In this document: piece by piece, positions 55,386 through 64,000 of the stretch | Numbering within the stretch: the stretch's first letter is position 1 | Layout of the letters: each line of letters opens with the position of its first letter | Source: Locusta migratoria | Lineage: Eukaryota > Arthropoda > Insecta > Orthoptera > Acrididae | Direction of reading: 5' to 3' | Assembly: GCA_026315105.1 (NCBI GenBank) | Contig: CM048744.1 | Coordinates: 371,030,159 to 371,094,158 of the forward strand | DNA: 64,000 nt | Made by a program: the position numbers and the translations under genes | Notes under the pieces: model-generated | What the model was told of the DNA's origin: nothing | The model's input: only the letters and a program-made list of their open reading frames with translations | Database searches by the model: none

Positions 55386-56326
55386 AACTAATACAGCTGG
55401 TACTCATAACCAAACGAAGAGAAACTGATGTAAGTTCACTGTACTATGCTACTAGTGAATGTTTAATATATAATAATGTACTGTGCATTCATTTTTGAGA
55501 AGCGATAAATGAGTAATATTATGAACCAAGAGAACTTTCCGTGTTCAATACATATTCGCGACACACAGAAATACTTAGAAATTTCAGAAGCATGAGATAT
55601 GATTATGAAGAAACTTATTGCTGTTTTATTGTTAATAAATCCACTTCTGACGAATCTATTTTAAAAGGAAATTACTGCCAGTGAAAGTAATTTACGTCTG
55701 TTGTTTGTCAGCTTATGTAATAACAAAAAATTATTTATTTTTGGCCTTTTCAGAGTTAGCCAAAAGGTTAAACAAGTGCCTAACATAATGAATACCGCAT
55801 TACAATTTTGCTTTCGACCTTCACCTCATACATTTCAAAGAGCAATCATAGAAGCATTTACATTAACTATTATAACGAAACAAATCGATGAACTTTTTCG
55901 GTTAGAATATTGAAACTACCTGGGAACACATGCCACCACTTGCGAACTCATAACATGGACATGTAATTCGTCTGTTACAGTGTGTACATAGCAACCAATC
56001 CGGGAGAAGAACGAATTACGGTGGTTCGCGGCTAAAGAGCATAGCGGCCTTCAGTAATGTATTCGAGCCTCTTGTCCCCTACAACTGACAGCAGCTTGCA
56101 GCTGCAGGAGAACTGTGCTAACACTGCGGCACAATAGTTATTTACGCTCTGAAGTGTGTACTGCAGTAAGTTGTTACCACTCAGAGGCTGGCCTCCGGAA
56201 TTGTCACCCACGGATTATGATGGGCTCAAATATGTTGAACAGGGACATATCCTCCGTACCTGGCTATACGCACTTTACACAACGGCCCTTCGTTTTTTAG
56301 AGATTCAAAATAGTTTCATGCATAAG
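55386..56326. other. No recognised feature
   Basis: AT-rich. It may contain the 5' part of the minus-strand hAT, but no motif was recognised. Confidence 0.4.
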
Positions 56327-57685
56327 TATACTCCTAGCCATTAAAATTGCTACACCACGATGACGTGCTACAGACGCGAAATTTAACCGACAGGAAGAAG
56401 ATGCTGTGATATGCAAATGATTAGCTTTTCAGAGCATTCACACAAGGCTGGCGCTGGTGACCACACCTACAACCTGCTGACATGAGGAAAGTTTCCAACC
56501 GATTTCTCATACACAAACAGCAGTTGACCGGCGTTGCCTGGTGAAACATTGTTATGATGCCTCGTGCAAGGAGAAGAAATGCGTGCCATCACGTTTCCGA
56601 CTTTGATAAAGGTCTGATTGTAGCCTATCGCGATTGTGTTTTATCGTATCGCGACATTGCTGCTCGCGTTGGTCGTGAACCAATGACTGTCTGCAGAATA
56701 TGGAATCGGTGGTTCCAGCAGGGCAATACAGAATGCCGTGCTACATCCCAACCGCCTCGTATCACTAGCAATGGAGATGACAGGCATCTAATCCGCATGG
56801 CTGTAATGGATCGTACAGGCGCGTCTCGATCCCTGAGTCAACAGATGAGGACGTTTGCAAGACAACCATCTGCACGAACAGTTCGACGAAGTTTGCAGCA
56901 GCATGGACTATCAGCTCGGAGACCATGGCTGCGGTTACCCTTGACGCTGCATCACAGACAGAAGCGCCTGCGATGGTGTACGCAACGAAGAACCTGGGTA
57001 CACGAAACCTCATTTTTTCGGATGAATCCAGGTTCTGTTTACAGCATCATGACGGTCGCATATGTGTTTGGCGACAGCGCGGTGAACGCACATTGGAAGC
57101 GTGTATTCGTCATCGCCATACTGGCCTATCACCCAGCGTGATGGTATGGAGTGCCATTGGTTCACGTCTGTCACCTCTTGTTCGTATCGACGGCACTTTG
57201 AACAGTGGCCGTTACATTTCAGATATCTTACGACCCATGGCTCTACCCTTCATTCGAACTCTGCGAAACCCTACATTTAAGCAGGATAATGCACGACTGC
57301 ATGTTGCAGGTCCTGTACGCGTCTTTCTGAATACGGAAAATGTTCGACTGTGCCCTGGACAGCACATTCTCCAGATCTCTCATCAATTGAAAACGTCTGG
57401 TCAATGGTGGCCGAGCAACTGGCTCGTCACAACTCACAATACGCCAGTCACTACTCTTGATGAACTGTGGTATCGTTTGAAGCTGCAATGGCATCTGTAC
57501 CTGTACACGCCATCCAAGCTCTGACTCAATGCCCAGGCGTATGAAGGCCGTTATTACGGCCAGAGGTGGTTGTTCTGGGTACTGATTTCTCAGGATTTAT
57601 GCACCCAAATTGCGTGAAAATGTAATCACATGTTAGTTCTAGTATAATATATTTGTCCAATGAATACCCGTTTATCATCTGCAAG
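56327..57685 (+). pseudogene. Tc1-like element, best preserved copy of its family
   Basis: The left terminal repeat tagccattaaaattgctaca is followed at 56554 by MMPRARRRNACHHVSDFDKG, a helix-turn-helix (CVLSYRDIAARVGREPMTVC) and the second DNA-binding unit. This frame is open to 57141. The catalytic domain lies in another frame from about 56990: LIFSDESRF (first Asp) and FKQDNARLH (second Asp). A further frame change near 57370 then exposes LSSIENVW with the Glu. The layout fits DD34E. The right terminal repeat is missing: sequence ends at cgtttatcatctgcaagaca. The same family is found at 28593 and 38773. Confidence 0.9.
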
Positions 57686-57749
57686 ACAGTTCAGATAAGG
57701 TCTAGTTGAGAAAAGCAATTTCTGATCAGTTAATAAGGCTCCAAATTTA

Positions 57750-58140
57750 GTAAACTAATTCTTTAAAATGCAAAGACACAATGAGCCCCGCAATTTAAAG
57801 AAGAGTGGAAAATTTTAAATGAAACAAGCCTTGTAAATACAATATTAAATACAAATGACCCCTGTCATTTAAATGAAACAGCTCAGTTTAATTATCAAAA
57901 TCACACTAAAGTGAGGCTCCAAAATTTAAGCGAACACAGCCCTTTAAAAATACAATTACCAAAATGCACTAAAGACGAGCTCAAAAATTTAAGTTAAGTC
58001 TGCTGGCAGCAGGAGACTGTGCTCAGTGATATCAATAGGCAATAGGCCAATAAAACAACACAATAAAATTTATAAATGAGCCCTGCACTTTAAATGAAAA
58101 AAGCTCAACTTATTTATCAAAATCACACTAAGGTGGTTGG
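57750..58140. repeat. Degenerate short tandem repeats (~90-140 bp unit)
   Basis: The sequence tttaaatgaaa, then agctca, then tttatcaaaatcacacta recurs at about 57880-57910 and 58090-58130, with weaker versions at 57820 and 57945. The array ends at a G-run of about 15 bases (58138-58152). The blocks look like the non-coding leader of some retroelement, but no ORF supports that. Confidence 0.55.
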
Positions 58141-58152
58141 GGGGGGGGGGGG

Positions 58153-60470
58153 GCGCTGGCTACTCGTTAATTTAATACACCCTCACTGGTAAACAGATGA
58201 GCTGACTCAAACAAGAAGAAGAGGAATAAGGTGCACAACGATTATCAAGAACTACAGCTCTGACACGGAGGGGCTTACACAAACGAATAGAATGCCAAAT
58301 TACAACCGCGAGGTGGCGATGCCTGACGGAGGGAAAAATCTCTGCACGGAGAAGATAAAAAAAAAAAATAAAAAATAAAAAAAAAGCTATACAACTGCCG
58401 CCCGTGCATATGCGAGCTAGCAGAGGGGCAAAAACCAGATAAATTCCCCAGTTACGATAACCAAGTTAATGTATATAGAGTACTTGCTACTCAGAGCAAA
58501 CGGAAAAGAATAATACAATTGAACCAAACTAAAAGTGCGGTATAACACATGAATAAACAACTGACGACCTAGACACAGGCAACGACGGCCCCTGAGGAAC
58601 GACACAAATTTGGGGAGCAGGTTTTCTCACTCACTTAACTTATTTATTTCTTACTCCACGAAGAGTGCAAGCACCCTCGCGATGGTGTAGGAGGAGGGTG
58701 TCAACCAACGCCCGGAAACATTTCATACGTCCCAGGTGAAAAGCGGCTGAAACTAGGCGGGGCTGAGTGCGGAGTACTCTAGCAGTTGTTTACGGCTCCG
58801 ACGCTTGGCGAGGGACGGACGCGGTGTCGCACGGCCGCTAGGAACGCGACCACACAGTCGGAAGACGAGGTAAACAAACAGCCCGCGACGAGGTTCTGTT
58901 ATCACCTGGCAGAAAAGGCCTCTCCGGACCAACTTCAGCTCATGGCATGCATGGCTCCCCACGGACAGAGTCTCACCTAGAACAAGTTCGATGCACACGC
59001 TGCTCCCGGCCACAGACGACCCCTTAATCAAAATCACTCGACCCTGGCGATGCCATGCATCGTATCAAACTCACTGCCTTATCTCTCTCCTCTCCGTGCA
59101 GCGACTGACTCCAACCCTCTCCCCGTGCCTCGGGCCACCATCGTCGCGCCACCCGCGGCAAAGAAAACACCAGTCAGAAGACAATCGACGCGCGATAAAT
59201 CAAATAGCGCCATGAGCGGTGCAAGCACAGAGGTATCGACGGTACTTGCGCCAGTAATTAAATCAATGACAGGGTCAATCGAAGAAATAGGAGCCGGGAC
59301 GTCTCAACCTCCCCCCTTATCCAAGGACCCATACGCTAGCGAGATGAAGTGGCATGAGAAGTAACAAGCTTAACTTGATTAAGATGAAACTTAAAAGGTT
59401 TGTTAGCGGCTAATTCCCGAACTAAGAGATTATCGGCCCCCAGAAGTTTCAACATAGCACACCAGCCATCAACCCACGATAATCAATGGCTAAAACCACC
59501 CAAAGTAAGAGGAATCAAGACATAAAGCAAAAGCATCGTCAATAGTAAGAGCCAAAACAGAAATGACAAGCCAAAATCAGAAGATGACACAACGGTTTAC
59601 ATCAAAGAAATTGACACGGCTCAAATAGCTTAAATAAAGAACAACAATTCGTAGTTTTAGTGTTAGTGATCTACACAGAGTCAGGAGAAGTGTTGAAATC
59701 GGTCACTCTTCTGTACGAGGGCCATGAAATTTTTACACGTTATCGATTCGTGTGCAGTCGAGACCGATCAAACGCTTCCCCGAAAATAGTTCGGTCACCA
59801 TAGCCCTAGTATGCAAGTATACCGATTACATTCGGGCGGAAACGGCCTGTGTTCAGTTAACTGGATACAACTCACGAAATCAGATACAACAGTTTCTCTT
59901 CGGTATCTGGCCAATAAGATCATAATCTATGAATTGTTTATCCTCAATTTGAGACGTATCATTCTCTTCAATCTTGCGCATTTTGCACAGAAAACGTCTT
60001 ATCTCTCTCGGTTTGAACAAACAACTGCACGCAAACAATTACTCGCGGGTACTTGATAAGCTCCGCTCACTGCATTGTTTAGTTTATGTGCAAAAAGGCC
60101 AACAATGTGTGGTGCCCAAACGTCAGTAGAGGCGTGTTCCAAAGATTGATATTCAAATACCGATAGTATAACCACGTGTCTTAACATAGAGGCCTAACTG
60201 TACAGAACTAGCCTTCTATACATATTTGTAAAATTGCACGGGTATGAATTGTATCACAAGTGTAATTCTAATCAATCACATTTCATGAGGAAAACACGAC
60301 GGGGAGTTTTGGCGGTCATACCTATCTTACAAGTTAATACACGCTATTCGTGGCCTTAACGCCATACCGTTCAGTTTATAATTAAAACAGCGACCAGACA
60401 CGTGTACCGTAGAAATGTCGATCTAGGCATAAAATTAACAGGCAATACGAAATATAATAAGCCTATAAGG
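58153..60470. other. No recognised gene; one exon-like ORF inside
   Basis: Mixed composition with a GC-rich stretch at 58780-59180. No transposase, RT or SINE was recognised. The exon-like stretch is listed separately. Confidence 0.4.
59103..59364 (+). CDS. Exon-like open frame of unknown identity
   Basis: A pyrimidine-rich stretch ending tctcctctccgtgcag (59087-59102) resembles a splice acceptor. Directly after it one frame stays open for about 86 codons to TAA at 59362. It contains VAPPAAKKTPVRRQSTRDKS and, later, SGASTEVSTVLAPVIKSM. Composition is higher in GC than the surroundings. It might instead be the leader or gag start of a retroelement. No domain is recognised. Confidence 0.3.
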
Positions 60471-60479
60471 ACAATCAGA

Positions 60480-60775
60480 GGGGAGTTGGATGCTCGACTT
60501 CGGTTTTTTGGGATAATTGTGGAAAGTGTGGTTCATCTGCAAAGCAGACCGAATATAGAACACTAGCTCGACCCCTTCTTCAGTATTGCTCAATTGTGTC
60601 GCATCCCCACCAGATCGGTTTAAAGGAAGACATAGAAGCCATTCAGAGGCATGCTGCTAGGCTTATTATTGGTAGGTTCGTTCAGTTCGCAAGTGCTACG
60701 GAGATGCTTCGCGAAATCAAATTGGTATCCCAGGAGTGTAGGCGACATCTTTTCGAGAAATATTATTGAGGAAAT
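60480..60775 (+). pseudogene. CR1-like LINE C-terminal fragment
   Basis: The plus strand reads RTLARPLLQYCSIVSHPHQI, then GLKEDIEAIQRHAARLIIGR and ATEMLREIKLVSQECRRHLF up to a stop at about 60768. This is the typical end of CR1-type ORF2, equivalent to the region around 18720-18400 of the minus-strand LINE. Upstream sequence is shifted or absent, so it is a 5'-truncated remnant. Confidence 0.8.
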
Positions 60776-60862
60776 TTAGAAGCCTGAAATTTGAAGCAGA
60801 CTGCTGAATGATACGTCTGCCACCAATTTACTTTTCGCTTAAGGATAATAAAGATAAGAGAA

Positions 60863-61061
60863 ATGTTCAAATGTTTGTAATTCTTTGGGACCAAACTACG
60901 TTGGTCATCAGTCCCTAGTCTTACAAACTAATTAAACTAAGTTAAATAACCTAAGGGCAACACACTCATCCATGCCCGAGGGAGGATTCGAACCTAATAC
61001 GCGGGAGGCCGCGCGATCCGTAACGTGGCGCTCCAGACCGCTCGGCTACTTTCGCGCGGCC
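60863..61061 (-). repeat. SINE, second family, host of another SINE
   Basis: Tail atgtttgtaattctttggga, body gtcttacaaactaattaaac, B box gaggattcgaacctaatacg, head gccgcgcgatccgtaacgtg. Its head end is interrupted by the plus-strand SINE that follows and resumes for a few bases after 61250. Confidence 0.85.
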
Positions 61062-61240
61062 GGCCGCTCCAGTCACGGTCTGCACGGCCACTACGATCGG
61101 GGGTTCGAATCCCCCCTCGGGCATGGATATTTGTGCCGTCCTTAGTTGTAAGTAGTTCATAAGTAGTTTGTAAGTTTAGGGACTGATGACCCCGTAGTTA
61201 AGTCCCACAGACTCTACAAACATTTGAACATTTTGAACTC
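61062..61240 (+). repeat. SINE, main family, inserted into another SINE
   Basis: B box gggggttcgaatcccccctc, tail gtttagggactgatgacccc to acatttgaacatttt. The first bases of the head are missing. A 10-bp duplication, tcgcgcggcc, lies at 61052-61061 and 61241-61250, placing it inside the head of the previous SINE. Confidence 0.9.
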
Positions 61241-61250
61241 TCGCGCGGCC

Positions 61251-63054
61251 ACGAGAGAAATTAAGTCTCATACGGAGGTGTATATATAGTCGTTTTTCTC
61301 CGTCCCTCTGGGAGTGCAACAGAAAGAAGATAACCAGTAGTGGTTCGAGGTATCCTCCAACACGCGGAGCATTTATGTAGAAGTATCCCCTGACATAAGA
61401 TGAACTTATCTGATCGTCCGCTTGCCAAATATGGACACGCTTGTGTTTTATTATATGTAGAGACAGCCAAACCAGTGATAACACATGTAGGCGAGAAACG
61501 AGTCAATCTTGCTACAGTTCTAAATCTGTCTAAAGTGGCAAAATTATTTCACGATTTTAGGAGATATTACGAACACAATAAATAGAGGTGTCAAGGAGGA
61601 AAGAGCAGCAGTACGAAAAATCTGAGTTCTGTTGCTAGTTGTTAGGTGAACTTGATGTATTTACAATAGTAAAGAGCAGATTTTACGGCGGGAGTTTGCT
61701 ATAATAACACAGAGTAAGATGTAAATACGGCAATCTCTTGTGGGAAAATGATAGTTTTTTTACTACTCTAAAATATTCAAAAATCTCACAAAATAATACG
61801 AAGCACAACGAAGATTAATATCTATTATTTTATATATAGAAATCATAAAAGTAAGGAGCTCTTTCAGCCTCAAGCATGCGCTTATGTCGCACATAACACT
61901 TCGAATCCACACTTTTCCCGAGTATCTTGACAGAAATTTTTATCACAAAAGATACAACTTGCACTACTCGAGCCTGGTGTATTCCCGTCGTCGATACGGG
62001 CGTCATTATAATTGTTCACAAGGAAAGGTTTCAAGAATCTGATGGCTCCGGTTATGAAGTTTCATTTTCTGCAGATCTTCTGTCCCGCTCACGCTTGCTC
62101 CCTGGCTGGCCTCTCTACTACGTCTTCTCGTCTGCACATTTTCAAGTAACTTGATCAACTGATCTTTGTATGGAGTCCCCGTGATGTAACTGGCACTTGC
62201 TCTTTTCTGTTCTCGAATGGTGCTTATCTTCTATATGTTGGGGCGGGAGATTTGTCGAAGGAAGAAACTGCAGTTGAATTTCCCCAGCAAACATTGTAAT
62301 GTTTCAGTAGGCTATCAACTGGCATAGCTGCAGACTGATGTGTTTGTAATTGAGTGTGACTCGCTGAAGAGGCAGACGATGCCGATGGTTCAGAGAAGGC
62401 AAGCAGAGGAGCATAAAATTAACAAACATTTTCTGCTGCAGGGCAATATATTTCTTGTAACCAACTAATTGTAAGTAGCTTTGACGTCAGTATTAGCGAA
62501 AATGTAGTGTTTCATAGAATGTAAGACAGCTACCTCAAACCCGTTTGTTGCTGTCTCAGACGTTTTAAGTACGAAAGTAGGCACAGACAAAACTTGCATA
62601 ACAGGGTGTGACAAAAATGCCTATTCTGATGCAAAACTGTTCTCACTTCCTTGCTGTTGCATGATTTCAGAGGCCCCGTGGTGACGGCAGACGGAGCAGC
62701 TGCCGTGGATAATAAATGTAAAACTGCTCTGCCGCCATCGCCTCACATGCAGGTGTATTATGGTCTGAAGACAGTCACAATATAACTCGAAATCGACAAC
62801 CATATAATTAAAAAAAATGCGATCCGTGACATTTTATTTATATCTAAAATATTATCAAGACTGCTTCTGTCTCCAATGAGAAATGTTCTCGAAATTACGA
62901 GCACTGGCGATTTTTGTCGCACGATTTATTTGTCGCAAGAATGAAACACGGTGGCTCGAATATGAGCGCGCGCACGCGCGACAGAAAAGCAGCGGCGATT
63001 TAAAAAACTCAACCGGCCCTATTTAACGCGCAACGCGATTGTAGCAGGTGTGGA
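61251..63054. other. No recognised gene
   Basis: AT-rich sequence becoming GC-rich towards 62960-63050, where gagcgcgcgcacgcgcgaca precedes the MADF exon. A minus-strand stretch at about 62100-62420 is serine-rich but interrupted by stops. Confidence 0.4.
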
Positions 63055-63373
63055 ATGAGTCACAGGCAACAGCATGGGGCCGCGCGCACTGGCGACGCAA
63101 CTTCTCAATCGCTCCCGCTCTCTGCAGCATACGAGTACTTTCAGTGCGCCAGCAGCATGTCTGATAACCAGAGTTGTGCTACGGATGACATTGTAGGTTG
63201 TGTTGTCGATTTAGAAAGACTAATTACAGAAGTAGAAAAACGACCAGCTCTCTACAACAGGAAATTAAAAGAATACGGTGATCGCAATCTGAAAGAGAAA
63301 CTGTGGGGAGAAGTATGCTGCAGCCTAATTAGGAGCTGGGCTGAACTGTCTGTACCAGAAAAGAATAACAAAG
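63055..63373 (+). CDS. First exon of a MADF-domain (Adf-1-like) gene
   Basis: MADF domains are Myb/SANT-related DNA-binding domains of insect transcriptional regulators such as Adf-1. They are also found in proteins of PIF/Harbinger transposons. The frame from 63055 shows an unstructured start (residues 1-50) and then DLERLITEVEKRPALYNRKL (residues 52-71), continuing EYGDRNLKEKLWGEVCCSL and ending VPEKNNKG. That is the first two helices and part of the third of a MADF domain. The reading then meets a donor-like AAAG|GTATTT at 63373/63374; past it the frame loses MADF character, so an intron is likely. A second Met at residue 35 is an alternative start. CG-rich sequence directly upstream would suit a promoter. 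Later exons lie outside the window. A host gene and a domesticated transposon gene are both possible. Confidence 0.65.
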
Positions 63374-63562
63374 GTATTTCATGCTTCACTTATTTTATTC
63401 ATTCACATAGACATCAGAATTACAAGAATTTGATTTTTTCCCGTATTGCCAAGGTACTGATCCTTGTGGGGTCACAAAGTACTTTTCAAAATAATTCCTT
63501 ATCTGTATACCACAAACATCAGTTCTTAATCCTACAAGCTCACAGCCTTGCAGAAGGCATTC

Positions 63563-63764
63563 AAAAAATGTTCAAATGTTTGTAAAGCTTATGGGACGTA
63601 ACTGCGGGGTCATCAGTCCCTAAACTTACAAACTACTTATGAACTACGTTATACTAAACACGGCACAAACATCCATGTCCGAGGGGTGATTCGAACCCCC
63701 GACGGGGCACAGCCTCGCGCATCGTAGCATTGCGCCTCAATGCGCTCGACCGCTCCGCTGCGGC
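63563..63764 (-). repeat. SINE, main family, with 13-bp target duplication
   Basis: Head variant cgcgcatcgtagcattgcgc with ggtgattcgaacccccgacg. The tail is complete. The duplication gcagaaggcattc (63550-63562) and gcagaagccattc (63765-63777) has one mismatch. It lies in the presumed first intron of the MADF gene. Confidence 0.9.
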
Positions 63765-63810
63765 GCAGAAGCCATTCGTACGACTCGTCCTCAATTCGTG
63801 CAGCATTATT

Positions 63811-64000
63811 TCATCTTACGGAATTACTCAGAATACAAGCTTTTTTGATTATGTCTGAAAAACCAAAATACAGCATCCGAACATGTGTCATAACAGCATT
63901 CAACTTATTCTCAAGTAGCTTCATTCGTTCAACCGTATTCTTCAAACGTGCTAAATCAAACGGAACCTCCACAAAATTTGTTTGTGTGCCCCTCTGCTGA
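63811..64000 (-). CDS. Open frame running off the window edge, unidentified
   Basis: On the minus strand 62 codons are open, from the window edge to a stop at 63811-63813. They include TNFVEVPFDLARLKNTVERM and ends ACILSNSVR. The text looks protein-like (helical, charged), but I recognise no family. Its orientation is opposite to the MADF exon. In PIF/Harbinger transposons a MADF/Myb-like gene and a transposase often face each other, but nothing here shows transposase motifs. Confidence 0.3.
   Translation of the reverse strand, partial: QQRGTQTNFVEVPFDLARLKNTVERMKLLENKLNAVMTHVRMLYFGFSDIIKKACILSNSVR

Noticed and set aside
59103..59364. gag gene of an LTR retrotransposon
   Set aside because: No zinc knuckle, protease, RT or LTR was found nearby, so it is kept only as an exon-like open frame.
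62100..62420. Serine-rich minus-strand stretch as a possible exon
   Set aside because: Stops break every frame, and no splice sites or domain support it.

Overview
The window looks like accessory DNA of a very large, repeat-bloated insect genome, most likely a grasshopper or locust (Orthoptera, Schistocerca-like; this is inference). The signs are many copies of one tRNA-headed SINE, several LINE lineages, Penelope-like elements, Tc1/mariner and hAT transposons, long microsatellites, and almost no host coding sequence. Two exons look like host genes: a possible terminal exon of an unrecognised gene (27543-27842, +) and a first exon with a MADF DNA-binding domain (63055-63373, +).

Layout. 1-6.5 kb: a SINE tail, a decayed Ty3/gypsy pol, an RNase H piece of a LINE, two diverged 500-bp repeats, a decayed ~330-bp satellite, and a minus-strand Penelope-like element (PLE) with an inverted 5' piece. 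8-14 kb: a Tc1-like element, an unusual minus-strand ORF, and a decayed LINE. 14.3-27.5 kb: a second PLE split by a 10.1-kb hAT-type insertion (16800-26940, 8-bp duplication ctagttcc). That insertion carries a SINE broken by a LINE, an RTE LINE with a 999-codon open ORF, and a third LINE. 27.5-29.6 kb: the possible terminal exon, a rearranged RTE fragment, and a Tc1 element with a SINE inside.

29.6-43.9 kb: two inverted copies of an unclassified repeat of about 2 kb, called R here. The left copy (29599-36780) has grown to 7.2 kb through an RTE LINE, a foldback tRNA-like element and a hAT. The right copy (41868-43885) has none of these three. Both carry the same SINE at the same place. A perfect 103-bp inverted repeat lies inside the left copy. 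38.8-40.2 kb holds a further Tc1 copy.

44-57.7 kb: SINEs with clear target-site duplications, then a hAT (minus) invaded by a second hAT (plus, 51073-55079), which is itself invaded by a Harbinger-like element and a SINE, then a fourth Tc1-like element. 57.7-64 kb: short tandem repeats, a LINE tail, one SINE inserted into another, and the MADF exon.

Almost every mobile-element gene is broken. The exception is the RTE ORF at 20440-23439, whose endonuclease and reverse transcriptase motifs are all readable. The nesting and the duplications give a relative order of insertions. The most interesting signals are the hammerhead-like motifs in PLE-type sequence, the perfect inverted repeat that pairs two of them head-on, and the inverted R duplication.
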